Shown: positions 42,082-52,343 of the stretch, piece by piece
How the letters are laid out: each line of letters starts with the position of its first letter
How positions within the stretch are numbered: position 1 is the first letter of the stretch
Source of the DNA: Rhodobacteraceae bacterium DSL-40
Lineage (GTDB): Bacteria > Pseudomonadota > Alphaproteobacteria > Rhodobacterales > Rhodobacteraceae
Assembly: GCA_003258405.1 (NCBI GenBank)
Contig: QKPN01000008.1
Span: forward strand, 1 to 64,000
Length of the DNA: 64,000 bases
Reading direction: 5' to 3'
Position numbers and translations under genes: made by a program
Notes under the pieces: generated by a model
Databases searched by the model: none
Seen by the model: the letters and a program-made list of their open reading frames with translations, nothing else
Told to the model about the DNA's origin: nothing

Positions 42082-42894
42082 ATGTGTGAACTCTTCGCCA
42101 TGAGCGCCTCGCGCCCCGCGGTCGTCGAATACACGCTCGACCGGTTCGCGCGCGAGGGCGGCGAGCGCCACCGCAACCGCGACGGCTGGGGCATCATGTT
42201 CGCCGAGGATCGCGACGCCCATGTCTTCCGCGAGGCGCGGCCCGCGTCCGACAGCGCGCTCGCCCGCATGGTGGTCGACCGCGAGCTCCCCTGCCGCCAC
42301 CTCATCGCCCATGTCCGGCGCGCCTCGCGCGGGCATCCGCATCTCGCCAACACCCACCCCTTCGGCCGGGTGCAGAACGGGCGGATGCAGCATTTCGCCC
42401 ATAACGGCACGCTGGCGGGGATCGACGAGCGCGCCGCGGAACTCCGCGCCGAATGCGTCGGCGACACCGATTCCGAGCTCGCCTTCCTGATCCTCCTGCG
42501 CAGCCTCGAGGGCGTGGGGCACGGGGAGGATGCGACGGCCGAACGCTTCGCGCGCTTCCGGGCGTTCTGCGCCGAGATGGTCGGGCTCGGCTCCGCAAAT
42601 TTCCTCTTCCACGATGGCGAGACGCTGTTTGCCCACGCCCATCGCCGGATCTACGAGACCCCTGAGGGCCTCACCCCGCCGCGCCCGCCCGGGCTCTGCA
42701 TGCGCCATTTCGGCCGCGAGCCCGGCCGCCCGCACTGGCATGCCGAGGGCGCCCATATCGAAGACCTGCCGCGCAGCACCATCCTGCTTGCGAGCGTGCC
42801 GCTCAACGGCGAGGGTTGGGTGGAGCTTCCTGAAGGCCACGCCATGGCCCTGCGGGACGGCATGATCCTCCACGAAGCCTCCACCCTGGCCTGA
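42082..42894 (+). CDS. Class II glutamine amidotransferase (YafJ-like)
   Basis: A 270-residue stand-alone Ntn-type amidotransferase. The start MCELFAMSASRPAVV exposes Cys2 as the N-terminal nucleophile after methionine removal; RDGWGIMFAED, AHVRRASRG and NTHPFGRVQNGRMQHFAHNG are the glutamine-site segments of this family. Related proteins include EgtC/DUG3-type gamma-glutamyl amidases. It is co-directional with the three genes before it. It converges on the SorC gene, with a run of ten G residues (42903-42912) in the short gap. Confidence 0.9.
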   Translation: MCELFAMSASRPAVVEYTLDRFAREGGERHRNRDGWGIMFAEDRDAHVFREARPASDSALARMVVDRELPCRHLIAHVRRASRGHPHLANTHPFGRVQNGRMQHFAHNGTLAGIDERAAELRAECVGDTDSELAFLILLRSLEGVGHGEDATAERFARFRAFCAEMVGLGSANFLFHDGETLFAHAHRRIYETPEGLTPPRPPGLCMRHFGREPGRPHWHAEGAHIEDLPRSTILLASVPLNGEGWVELPEGHAMALRDGMILHEASTLA

Positions 42895-42920
42895 GCGGGC
42901 GAGGGGGGGGGGCGCCCCGC

Positions 42921-43865
42921 TCAGGCTGTCAGCAACGCCTCGGCCAGCACCGCGTCCACCACCATGTGATCGACATAGCCGCCGCGGAGCGCGGCGGCTG
43001 TGGCGTGGAGCTTGGCCAGGCCGCTCACGACGAGAAACCCCGTCATCGCCCGCAGCGTGGCATGGCCCGCACCGATCAGCCGGTCGTCGAGCTCGCCGAG
43101 GATCGGCGCGCCCTCGGCATCGATGAAGCGGCCCGCGATGATCCCCACCGCGCCCCGGGCGACGTAATCGGCGATGTCCTGCACCGAGGCGATCTTGAAC
43201 TGCACCACATGCGTGTCGGGCGTGCAGGGGCTCAGCGAATAGATCGCCTTGTTGCAGCGGTCGAGATTGGCAAGCTGCTCGGCGATGATCGGCTCGGCCA
43301 TCAGGGCCGCAGCCAGCTCCGCCGTCGAACAGACCGCCGGGGCGTTGAGGTTGACGCAGAAGGCCGAGAGGCGCCGGGCGATCTCGGTCGAGCAGCTCTC
43401 GGAGGTCGGCAGCACCGGGTTCGCCATCGAGCCGATGAGCTGGCGGATCACCAGATCGCCCACCGGCCAGCGCGGCACGCTCTCGGAGACGAACCAGACC
43501 GTCTGGCCCCAGCTCACCCCCAGCTCGTCGCCCGGCGCGACGAAATCGGGGAGCGCCTGCGCCGCCGCCTCGCAGACCTGCCGGGCCAAGGGCTCGCCCG
43601 TGAGCCCGTTGTCCGGGATCACCTGCACCGTCTCGAGGCCGAAGCGCGACTTGAGGCTGTCGGCCAGCGAGTTGATCCTGAAATGCTCGCCCGCGATCTT
43701 GATGCAGACGATCTCGCGCTCCTTGGCGAGCCGGAGGTAGCTGATGATGGTCGGGCGCGACAGGCCGAGCGTCTTTGCAATCTCGCCCTGCGTCATGTTC
43801 TTGACGAAATAGAGCCAGGCGACTTCGGCCACCGCCCTGTCGGAGGGATGATTGATGCGTGTCAT
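42921..43865 (-). CDS. SorC-family sugar-sensing transcriptional regulator
   Basis: A 314-residue regulator. The N-terminal HTH is KNMTQGEIAKTLGLSRPTII, and the C-terminal sugar-phosphate-binding domain (LGVSWGQTVWFVSESVP, LIGSMANPVLPTSE, ARGAVGIIAGRFIDAEGAP) is typical of SorC/DeoR-type regulators such as EryD. Inducers are usually phosphorylated sugars or polyols made by the operon's own kinase. GGGAG precedes ATG 43865. It is the last gene of the polyol operon, 34 bases after the aldolase-like gene, which implies autoregulation of the whole unit. Confidence 0.92.
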   Translation of the reverse strand: MTRINHPSDRAVAEVAWLYFVKNMTQGEIAKTLGLSRPTIISYLRLAKEREIVCIKIAGEHFRINSLADSLKSRFGLETVQVIPDNGLTGEPLARQVCEAAAQALPDFVAPGDELGVSWGQTVWFVSESVPRWPVGDLVIRQLIGSMANPVLPTSESCSTEIARRLSAFCVNLNAPAVCSTAELAAALMAEPIIAEQLANLDRCNKAIYSLSPCTPDTHVVQFKIASVQDIADYVARGAVGIIAGRFIDAEGAPILGELDDRLIGAGHATLRAMTGFLVVSGLAKLHATAAALRGGYVDHMVVDAVLAEALLTA

Positions 43866-43899
43866 TCTGACTCCCGGCTTGCTGCGCCCGGCCTGGAAA

Positions 43900-44919
43900 T
43901 CAGGCCGCCTTGGCTGCAGGGCGGAGAACATCTTCGGTGACGCGCAGGTCAGCGTCCAGTTCGCGATCGGGCGTGAGGCCGCGTTTCGCGAGATCGCCGT
44001 GATAGCCGCGCACCGCCTCCGCGGGATCCGCCTCGCCATCGGCCACCCGGCGCATCCAGTCGATGAAGGCGGGCTGATCCTCGGCGCTGTTGATCTTGCG
44101 GCCGAAGAGCGCGATGCGCGCGCCATGGCGTTCGGCCTGGGCCACGAGCTCGAAGGTGTCGCGATGCGTCCCGCTGCCGCCCCCGAGCACCCCGACGACC
44201 ATGCTGGTGTCGTGCGCGGCAAGCTCCTCGAGCGCCTCCGGCCCGTTGTAGGCGACCTTGAGGAATTCCGGCCGCTCCGCGCGGGTGAGGCTCGCGAGCC
44301 CCCGCAGGATGCAGTCGTTCACATAGGCCCCGGTTTCGGCCGCACCGAAGCCGAGGTCGAGATTGGGATTGAAGACCTCGAGGAAATGCATCACGCCCGC
44401 CGCCCGCGCCTCGGCCCGGAAGGCGGCATAGGTCTCGAGGGCCGCCGCATCGCGTTCGGCATCGTTGTTGAAGGTGACGGAGTAGAGGCAGAGGGGCGCG
44501 GGGGCGAAGGCCAGGTTCGCGCCACGGTGCGGCCGCGAGGGGGCCTCGCGATAGCGTCCGCCGCGGATGTTGCCCCAGACATCGGTCGCCTCGTTGGCGC
44601 GGAAGGCGGGCAGGATGCCGGTGCCCTCGAAGGCCCGCTCGGCGTTCAGCACCTCGATGTTCCCGGCGGAGGCGAGCAGGATGTCCACCTTGTCCTGGGT
44701 GACGAGGCCGCGGATCTGGTCGAGAAACTCCTGGCGCGTGCGGTTGCCCGTCACCCGGCCCGCGGCATCGCGGCGGCGGCCGGCGGTCACGACGCCGCCC
44801 GAGAGATCGGCGTCCTTGGCGTCGGCGATCATGAAATCGCCCTTGCGGTAGTTTCCGGCGCGGATGCGGGTGATCTTGTCGAGATAGCGGGTGCCGTCCA
44901 GCGGCGTCATTGCGGTCAT
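43900..44919 (-). CDS. Class I aldolase-like TIM-barrel protein
   Basis: About 339 residues. The C-terminal part (VVGVLGGGSGTHRDTFELVA, ARIALFGRKINSAEDQPAFI) has the pattern of the DhnA/FbaB/DeoC-type class I aldolase barrels, with a candidate Schiff-base lysine in EFLKVAYNG. It would cleave a sugar or polyol phosphate produced by the FGGY kinase and the dehydrogenase, but this is inference. Starts at ATG 44919, 44910 or 44934 are possible; I choose 44919, four bases after the ABC ATPase stop. Confidence 0.65.
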   Translation of the reverse strand: MTAMTPLDGTRYLDKITRIRAGNYRKGDFMIADAKDADLSGGVVTAGRRRDAAGRVTGNRTRQEFLDQIRGLVTQDKVDILLASAGNIEVLNAERAFEGTGILPAFRANEATDVWGNIRGGRYREAPSRPHRGANLAFAPAPLCLYSVTFNNDAERDAAALETYAAFRAEARAAGVMHFLEVFNPNLDLGFGAAETGAYVNDCILRGLASLTRAERPEFLKVAYNGPEALEELAAHDTSMVVGVLGGGSGTHRDTFELVAQAERHGARIALFGRKINSAEDQPAFIDWMRRVADGEADPAEAVRGYHGDLAKRGLTPDRELDADLRVTEDVLRPAAKAA

Positions 44920-44923
44920 GGTA

Positions 44924-46018
<1,095 letters not shown>

Positions 46019-46029
46019 GAGTGACTGTC

Positions 46030-46848
46030 CTATTTCGGCCCGCCGCCGCGAACCATGGAATTGATGACGCCCATGAGAAGGCCGATGAAGACGAGGGGCG
46101 GGAGCACGAGCACGACCGTTGCCGCGTTGATGACCCCCCAGGGCACTTCCTTGCCGAGCGAGGTGATCGAGGCCGCCACCACCGGCAGCGTCGCGTTCTG
46201 GGCCGCAAGGGTGAGCGCAAGCAGGAGCTCGTTCCAGACCAGGACGAAGGTGAAGACCAGCGCCCCGAAGAGCGAGGGTGCCGCGATGGGGAGCGAGAAG
46301 CGCCAGAAGATCTCGGCGTCCGAGCAGCCCTCCATCGCCGCGGCTTCCTCGATCTCGCGCGGCACCCGCTCGAAGGCCGGCACCGCGAGCCAGATCGTCG
46401 TCGAGACGGTGGTGACGAGATAGACGAGGATGAGCCCGAAGAGCGTGTCGTAGATCCCGAGGTCGAGATAGATCACGATGAACGGGATCGCGATCGCCAC
46501 CGGCGGCATGAAGCGCAGCGAGAGCACGAAGAACTGCATGTCCGGGCCCCAACGCCGCGCGTGGCGGGCAAGGGTGTGGGCCGCCGGGATGCCGAGGATC
46601 GCGCCGAGCGCCACCGCGATCGAGACGACGATCACCGAATGCAGCAGCCCGTCACGGATCGTCGGGTTGTGCAGGATGGTGGCGAAATTCTCGAGCGTCG
46701 GCGTGAAGAAGAGCTTCGGCACCGGCGTCACGATGTCGCGCAGCGACTTGAAGGCCCCGAGCAGCGTCCAGAGGATCGGCATCTGCGCCACGAGCACGAC
46801 GAGCACGAGTACGGTCCGCGCCAGGTTTTTTGAGATCAGCCGGCCCAT
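46030..46848 (-). CDS. ABC sugar transporter permease (MalG type)
   Basis: A 272-residue inner-membrane permease with six predicted helices, beginning with NLARTVLVLVVLVAQMPILW. The cytoplasmic EAA loop reads EEAAAMEGCSDAEIFWRFSLPIAAP, the contact with the ATPase. It pairs with the MalF-type permease, whose stop lies 13 bases inside its start. Order in the operon is binding protein, MalF-type, MalG-type, ATPase. Confidence 0.95.
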   Translation of the reverse strand: MGRLISKNLARTVLVLVVLVAQMPILWTLLGAFKSLRDIVTPVPKLFFTPTLENFATILHNPTIRDGLLHSVIVVSIAVALGAILGIPAAHTLARHARRWGPDMQFFVLSLRFMPPVAIAIPFIVIYLDLGIYDTLFGLILVYLVTTVSTTIWLAVPAFERVPREIEEAAAMEGCSDAEIFWRFSLPIAAPSLFGALVFTFVLVWNELLLALTLAAQNATLPVVAASITSLGKEVPWGVINAATVVLVLPPLVFIGLLMGVINSMVRGGGPK

Positions 46849-47708
46849 TTCTTCCCCGCACGCCAGATGATGGTGAAGGCGATGGTGGTGACGATCAGCA
46901 GCAGGATCGACATCGCCGAGGCATAGGAAACCCGCCCACCGAGATTGATGCCGCTCTGGTAGGCGTAGAGATCGAGCGTCTCGGTCGCCTTGCCGGGGCC
47001 GCCGCCGGTCATCACGAAGATGAGGTCGAAGGAGCGGAGCGATTCCACCGCCTTGACCAGCACCAGCGAGATGAGCGGCGCCTTGAGCATCGGCAGCGTC
47101 ACATAGGCATGGATCTGCCAGAGGCTCGCGTTGTCGAGCATCGCCGCCTCGATCGGATCCTTCGGCAGTGTCTCGAGCAGCTTCACCAGGATCACGGTGA
47201 AGAAGAGCCCCCACTGCCAGATATCGACCACCGCCACCGAGAGGAGCGCGATCGAGGGATCGGCCAGGAACTCGATCGGCCCGAGGCCCAGAAGACCGGC
47301 AAGATAGTTCAGCAGGCCCAGCGACGGCGAGTAGAGAAAGCGCCAGATGAAGGCCGCGGCCACGCGCGGCAGCAACACCGGGGCGAGAAAGGCAAAGCAG
47401 ATGAGGTTGCGCCGGAGCGGGCTCTTCACCGTTTCATGCACGAGCACCGCCAGCACGATCGCGAGCGCCAGCGTGCCGGTGACGGTGACGATCTCCCAGA
47501 TCGCCGAGATCTGCAGCGCGTTGAAGAAACGGCTGTCCCGCAGCAGGCGCAGGTAGTTGTAGGCGCCGACGAACTCGTAGTCCGGCGAGCGCAGGGTCCG
47601 GTTCATCAGCGAGAACCAGACGGCACCGGCAATGGAGACGAGCGCCAGCGAGGCCAGCACCACGGTCGCAGGCGCCAGCGTCCAGAAGACGAAGTGCTTT
47701 CGGGTCAT
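46836..47708 (-). CDS. ABC sugar transporter permease (MalF type)
   Basis: A 290-residue inner-membrane permease with six helices. The EAA loop is EAAMLDNASLWQIHAYVTLPML, shown here in overview, and FDLIFVMTGGGPGKATETLDL is the usual MalF-type segment before the last helix. It starts at ATG 47708, 61 bases after the binding-protein gene, and overlaps the MalG-type gene. Confidence 0.95.
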   Translation of the reverse strand: MTRKHFVFWTLAPATVVLASLALVSIAGAVWFSLMNRTLRSPDYEFVGAYNYLRLLRDSRFFNALQISAIWEIVTVTGTLALAIVLAVLVHETVKSPLRRNLICFAFLAPVLLPRVAAAFIWRFLYSPSLGLLNYLAGLLGLGPIEFLADPSIALLSVAVVDIWQWGLFFTVILVKLLETLPKDPIEAAMLDNASLWQIHAYVTLPMLKAPLISLVLVKAVESLRSFDLIFVMTGGGPGKATETLDLYAYQSGINLGGRVSYASAMSILLLIVTTIAFTIIWRAGKKWAG

Positions 47709-47769
47709 TGCCCCTCCAGGAATATGCGGTCCCGGCCCGCCCCCCGCGGGGAGCAGGCCGGGCAGGCGG

Positions 47770-49050
47770 TCACTTGACGCGGGCGAGGCTGTCCTCGGCG
47801 TCGAAGGCGGCTTCGTCGAGCGCGCCCTGGATGTCGGTGCGCGTGCCGGTGAAGAGCTCCTCGAGGGCAAGCCCGAGCGTGTCGCCGATCTCCGGCCAGG
47901 CGGGGTTTGCCATGATGAGCAGGCTGGTGCGCGGCCCGGTCGCGAGCAGCGCGTCGATGTAGTCCTGCGGCACCGCGGCGCGGAAGGCCTCGCTCTGGAG
48001 CGTCGAGGTGCGGCCGATGTCGGAGGCGATGCCCGCCTCGAGACGGCGCATCTCCATGTCCTTCGACGTGGCCCATCCGACGAAATCACCTGCCACGGCC
48101 CTGGTGCAGTCGTCCTTGGCGCCCGCGGTCGAGACCGCCCAGCCATGCGCCCAGCCCGCCGAGGGCAGCGGCTCGGGGGGCGGGGCATAGCCCACCTTGC
48201 CCGCGACCTGCGATTTCTCCGGATCTTCCATCCAGGGGCCGAAGACGTCGGATTCGATCACCAGCGCGACCTGGCCGCCCCGGAAGGCCTCGACCGAGTC
48301 CGACCAGTTGAACGTGCCCACGCCCGGCGGCCCGTAGCTCATCAGGTCCATGTAGACCTCGGTCGCCTCCACGCCCTTCTCGGAGTTGAAGGCGGGCATG
48401 TCGCCGTCGAGCCACTCGCCGCCGAGGCCGCGGAAGAACGGGGTCCAGCGCCAGACGTTCATGCCCGAGCCACGCTGGCCGCGGGCGGTCCAGCCATAGA
48501 TGCCCGCCTCGGGATCGGTGGTGGCCTTCACCGCGGCGACGAGCTCGTCGAGGGTCTGCGGCACCGCGATGCCCTTCTCCTCGAGAATGTCCTTGCGATA
48601 GATCATCACGTCGCCGCCGCCGACGAAGGGGGCGAAATACTGCACGCCGTCATAGGAGGAGACATTGGCGAGATCGACGCGGAAATCGGCGAGATCGTAG
48701 TCGGCGGGCACCACGTCCGCCAGCGGATAGACCCAGCCCGCAGTCGCATATTCGGCGAGGTTCGCCTCGTCGATGTAGAGCACCTGATAGGCGCCCGCGC
48801 CGGTCGAGGCATCGAGGCGCGACTTCGCCCGGCGCTCGTTCTCGCCGAGCAGGGTGATCTTCACCTCCGTGCCCCATTTCTCGTCGAATTCCGGCAGGAA
48901 CTTGTCGAGCGCCGTGACCGAGGGCATGCCCTGGCCGATCACGTTGAGCGTCGGCACCTTGCCCTTGCATTCGGCCGCGTCCTGGGCCAGCGCCATCGCG
49001 GGCAGGAGCGCGAGGCAGGCCGTCCCCAGGAGGAAGTTTCGTGACGTCAT
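47770..49050 (-). CDS. ABC transporter extracellular solute-binding protein
   Basis: A 426-residue periplasmic protein of solute-binding family 1. The signal peptide is MTSRNFLLGTACLALLPAMA with cleavage likely after LAQ/ALA. The mature domain shows LNVIGQGMPSVTALDKFLPEF, YFAPFVGGGDVMIYRKDILEE and VALVIESDVFGPWMEDPEKS. The ligand is expected to be a sugar or polyol. GGGAGAG precedes ATG 49050. It lies between the FGGY kinase gene and the permease genes, all in one direction. Confidence 0.95.
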   Translation of the reverse strand: MTSRNFLLGTACLALLPAMALAQDAAECKGKVPTLNVIGQGMPSVTALDKFLPEFDEKWGTEVKITLLGENERRAKSRLDASTGAGAYQVLYIDEANLAEYATAGWVYPLADVVPADYDLADFRVDLANVSSYDGVQYFAPFVGGGDVMIYRKDILEEKGIAVPQTLDELVAAVKATTDPEAGIYGWTARGQRGSGMNVWRWTPFFRGLGGEWLDGDMPAFNSEKGVEATEVYMDLMSYGPPGVGTFNWSDSVEAFRGGQVALVIESDVFGPWMEDPEKSQVAGKVGYAPPPEPLPSAGWAHGWAVSTAGAKDDCTRAVAGDFVGWATSKDMEMRRLEAGIASDIGRTSTLQSEAFRAAVPQDYIDALLATGPRTSLLIMANPAWPEIGDTLGLALEELFTGTRTDIQGALDEAAFDAEDSLARVK

Positions 49051-49101
49051 GGTTGATCTCTCCCTGTGCAGGTTTTCTTTTGTCCGGAGCCTCGGCGCAC
49101 T

Positions 49102-50595
49102 TCAGCCGCCGGGCCGCGCGAGCAGGGCCATCATGCCCTTGTCGAGCCTCAGGAATTCCCTGAACCGCTCCTCGTAGAAATCGGCGTGGCGCGCGTCGGG
49201 CAGATGCCGGCGGCGCACGCGGGTCATCGCCTGCGCGGCGGTGACGAGATCGGGGTGGAGCCCGCCCGCGACGGCGGCGCAGATCGCGGCGCCAAGCGTG
49301 CCGACCTCCTCGGCCTCCGAGACCTCCACCGGACGCTGGCAGATGTCGGCGAAGATCTGCGCCCAGGGCTCGGAGCGCGCCGCGCCGCCCGCGAGCCGGA
49401 TCGTCTCGGGCCAGACCCCGCCGACATGCGGCAGGATCTCCTCGGCATGCACCCGGTGCTGGAAGGCGACGCCCTCGCAGATCGCCCGGAGCATCGTGCC
49501 GTCGTCATCGGTCGCGCCGAGATCGACGAAGGCGCCCCGCCGCGGCGCCGGCCCGTGGACGAAGGGCAGGAACTGGCAGCGCCGCGCCTCGACCGGGCTT
49601 TGCGCCACGCGCGCGCTGGCCTCCGCCGGCGAGATCGCCCGGCCCATCGCGCGGTCGAGATACCAGCCGAGATTGGCGGCCGAGCTCGGGCTCCCCTCCG
49701 CCACAAGCCGGCAGGCGCGGTCGCGGTGAAGCATGTTGAGGATCGGCGGCGCGCCGCGGTCCTCGGCATCGGTCTCGACGCAGTTGATCGACCAGGTGCC
49801 GGCGATCATCACCAGCGCGCTCTGGTCGATGAGCCCGGCGCCGAGCGCGCAGGCGGCGACATCCATCATCGAGCCCGCGACCGGCGTGCCGGCCCGGAGC
49901 CCGGTTTCGGCCGCGCCCCGCGCACTCACCCGCCCGCCGATGGCGGAGTTCTCCACGATCGGCGGCAGCTTCTCCCAGACATCGCCCATCTCGAGCCCGT
50001 CGAAGAGCGCCCGGCCGTAGGTGCCCTCGGCAAGCGCCATGAGCCCGCCGCCGCTCGCATCCGTCGGATCGGTGAAGGCCTCGCCCGTGAGGCGCAGGCG
50101 GATGAAATCCTTGCAGGCAAGCGCCCAGCGGGTCCGCGCCATCACCTCCGGTTCGGCATGGCGGAGATGCGCGATCTGGGTGAGCGTCTGTCCGCCCCAG
50201 AGCCGATGGCGGCTGATCGCGGCGAGCGCATCGGCCCGCCCCTCGGCCGCAAGCCGGTCCACCAGCCCCTGCGCCCGGTGATCGACCGAGACGATGCCCG
50301 GCCGCGTGCCCCGGCCATCGGCATCGGTGAGGAAGACGCCGTTGCCGAAGCCGGTGCAGCCGATGGCGGCGATCCGGTCGGGATCGGTGGTGTCGACCGC
50401 GGCGCGGATCGCCTTGGCCGTCGCGGTCCAGAAGGCTTCCGGATCGCGCTCGACCCGCCCGTCCGGCAGGAAATCCGTCCGCACATCCGCGGCCTTGCCG
50501 GCCACGATCCGGCCGGCCGTGTCGATGAGCGAGACCTTGACGGCCGTGCCGCCCGCATCGATGGCGAGAACGAGGGGGAGAGCCGCGGCGGTCAT
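49102..50595 (-). CDS. FGGY-family carbohydrate kinase (EryA/LyxK-like)
   Basis: A 497-residue sugar/polyol kinase. N-terminal phosphate loop LVLAIDAGGTAVKVSLIDTA; SVDHRAQGLVDRLAAEG and RWALACKDFIRLRLTGEAFT resemble LyxK/EryA-type kinases; the C-terminal ATP segment is IRLAGGAARSEPWAQIFADI. Phosphorylation of the imported polyol or ketose is the likely first step. The start ATG 50595 overlaps the dehydrogenase stop (ATGA). Substrate (erythritol, xylulose, threitol or similar) cannot be fixed from sequence. Confidence 0.92.
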   Translation of the reverse strand: MTAAALPLVLAIDAGGTAVKVSLIDTAGRIVAGKAADVRTDFLPDGRVERDPEAFWTATAKAIRAAVDTTDPDRIAAIGCTGFGNGVFLTDADGRGTRPGIVSVDHRAQGLVDRLAAEGRADALAAISRHRLWGGQTLTQIAHLRHAEPEVMARTRWALACKDFIRLRLTGEAFTDPTDASGGGLMALAEGTYGRALFDGLEMGDVWEKLPPIVENSAIGGRVSARGAAETGLRAGTPVAGSMMDVAACALGAGLIDQSALVMIAGTWSINCVETDAEDRGAPPILNMLHRDRACRLVAEGSPSSAANLGWYLDRAMGRAISPAEASARVAQSPVEARRCQFLPFVHGPAPRRGAFVDLGATDDDGTMLRAICEGVAFQHRVHAEEILPHVGGVWPETIRLAGGAARSEPWAQIFADICQRPVEVSEAEEVGTLGAAICAAVAGGLHPDLVTAAQAMTRVRRRHLPDARHADFYEERFREFLRLDKGMMALLARPGG

Positions 50596-52280
50596 TGCGC
50601 CGCCTCCGGGCCCATGATGCGCGGATCGGCGAGCGCCCGGCCGATTTCCGCCGCGCGCCACTCCGCATCCCGGCCGAGCGTCCCCGCGAGGATCGCGCCC
50701 AGATCGCGGACGGTCTCGGCGGCGAGCCTGCCCGAATAGACAAGGCGGGTGCGGCGCAGGAGAAGATCCTCGAGCGTCCGCGCCGCGCGGCACCGGATCA
50801 GCCATTCGACCTCGCGGAGGCTCAGCTCCGGCGCGCCCTCGACCGGCCGGTCCGGCCCGGCGGCGCAATGCAGCGCCACCTCGCGGGCGACGCCGCCATA
50901 GCGCGCGAGGAGCGCCCTGGCGCGGGCCTCGGCCAGCCCCGTCTCCTGTGCCAGCGCCTTGGGCGGCACGGGCTTCGCGCCCGGATAGGAGAGGCTGCGG
51001 GTCGAGACATGCCGCGGCTTTTCGAGCAGCGCCAGCGCCCGGTCGGCGGCATGCTCGGCGAAAGAGCGGAAGGTCGTCCACTTGCCACCGATGAGCGAGA
51101 GCACCGGTGCCCCGGCCGCGCCCGGCATCCGGTCCTCGGTCATGGCATGGTCGCGCGCGGCCTGGGTCGCATTGGCGCCGCCCCCGGCCTGCAGCGGCCG
51201 GATGCCGGTCGTCACCGCCGCGACATCCTCGGGCCCGAGCGGAATGTCCTCGAAGAGGCCGCCGAGCGCCCGCAGGAGATAGCCGATCTCGTCGCCCGCG
51301 ACCTCACGGTCGTCGGGGTTGCGCGTCTCGACCTCGGTCGTCCCGATCAGGATCGTCTCGCCCACCGGCAGGCAGATCACCATCCGTCCGCTGCCGTCAT
51401 CGAAATAGAACGCGCGCCCCGCCATCCGCGCCCGCAGGCGCTCGTTGCGGATCACCAGATGCGCGCCCTTCACCCCGCGCACATACGCCGTCTCGAGCCC
51501 CAGCCGCCCGTTCACCGCGTCGATCCAGGCCCCGGCGGCGTTGATGACGACCTTCGGCCGCACGATGGCGCTCCGTCCGGTCTCGCGGTCCCTGAGCTCG
51601 AACGCCCCGTCGGGCAGCACTGCCCAGTCCATGTGATTGAGCGCCGCGGCGTCTCCGGCCCGCGTGGCGTCGGCGAGGATCTCGAAGACCAGCCCCTCGG
51701 GGTTGAGGATCTGGCCATCGTAATAGCTCACCACCGCCCGCGTCTCGCGCGCGAGCCCGGCCGGGAAGCGGCGGCGGCGCAGGAGGGTGCGGAACCGCGG
51801 CAGCGTCCGGTCGAGCCGTCCGAAGATCTCGTAGAGCACCAGCGCGCCCTCGAGCGCGGCAAGGCTCAGCGGCCCCGCCTGCCGCGAGAGCCCGAGAAAC
51901 CGCATCACGGCGCGGAAGAAGCCGCCGGTGAGCGTGCGCAGCGGCACGACGATCTCCAGCGGATGCACCAGATGCGGCGCCTGGCGCAGCAGCAGGTTCC
52001 GCTCGTGCGCGGCTTCGGCCACCAGCCGGAACTCGCGGCCCTCGAGATAGCGCAGGCCCCCATGGGCCATCCGGCTCGAGGCGCTGCTCGCGCCCCCGCA
52101 GAAATCCCCGCTGTCGATCAGCACTGCCGAGACGCCGTTGAGCGCGAGATCGCGCAGCGTGCCCGCCCCGTTCACCCCGCCGCCGAGGATCAGCACGTCG
52201 GCCGCACCAAGGCGCGCAAGCCGGTCGAACGCCGCGTCGCGCGCATCGGGCAGGGAAGGGGTGGTCTCGTGTCTGATCAT
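50592..52280 (-). CDS. FAD-dependent GlpD/EryB-like polyol-phosphate dehydrogenase
   Basis: A 562-residue flavoprotein related to glycerol-3-phosphate dehydrogenase. FAD motif DVLILGGGVNGAGTLRDLAL near residue 28, ALVLYEIFGRLDRTLPRFRT, INAAGAWIDAVNGRLG and the C-terminal domain LIGGKWTTFRSFAEHAADRA. It probably oxidises a polyol phosphate at the membrane and passes electrons to quinone, as EryB does for erythritol phosphate. ATG 52280 is preferred: GGAAAG lies upstream and a -35 like TTGACA lies inside the longer frame that begins at ATG 52343. First gene of the eight-gene operon. Confidence 0.9.
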   Translation of the reverse strand: MIRHETTPSLPDARDAAFDRLARLGAADVLILGGGVNGAGTLRDLALNGVSAVLIDSGDFCGGASSASSRMAHGGLRYLEGREFRLVAEAAHERNLLLRQAPHLVHPLEIVVPLRTLTGGFFRAVMRFLGLSRQAGPLSLAALEGALVLYEIFGRLDRTLPRFRTLLRRRRFPAGLARETRAVVSYYDGQILNPEGLVFEILADATRAGDAAALNHMDWAVLPDGAFELRDRETGRSAIVRPKVVINAAGAWIDAVNGRLGLETAYVRGVKGAHLVIRNERLRARMAGRAFYFDDGSGRMVICLPVGETILIGTTEVETRNPDDREVAGDEIGYLLRALGGLFEDIPLGPEDVAAVTTGIRPLQAGGGANATQAARDHAMTEDRMPGAAGAPVLSLIGGKWTTFRSFAEHAADRALALLEKPRHVSTRSLSYPGAKPVPPKALAQETGLAEARARALLARYGGVAREVALHCAAGPDRPVEGAPELSLREVEWLIRCRAARTLEDLLLRRTRLVYSGRLAAETVRDLGAILAGTLGRDAEWRAAEIGRALADPRIMGPEAAQ

Positions 52281-52311
52281 CGCGCTCGGGCTTTCCGTAA
52301 GCAGGTCCCGC

Positions 52312-52340
52312 GACAATGCATCGGAATTTACTTTTGTCAA
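52312..52340 (-). promoter_or_regulatory. Candidate promoter of the polyol operon
   Basis: On the minus strand a perfect -35 hexamer TTGACA (52340-52335) is followed, after 16-17 bases, by CATTGT/ATTGTC, a weak -10. It would start transcription near 52305, about 25 bases before ATG 52280. The surrounding sequence (52320-52365) is AT-rich compared with the flanks. Confidence 0.4.
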
Positions 52341-52343
52341 CAT

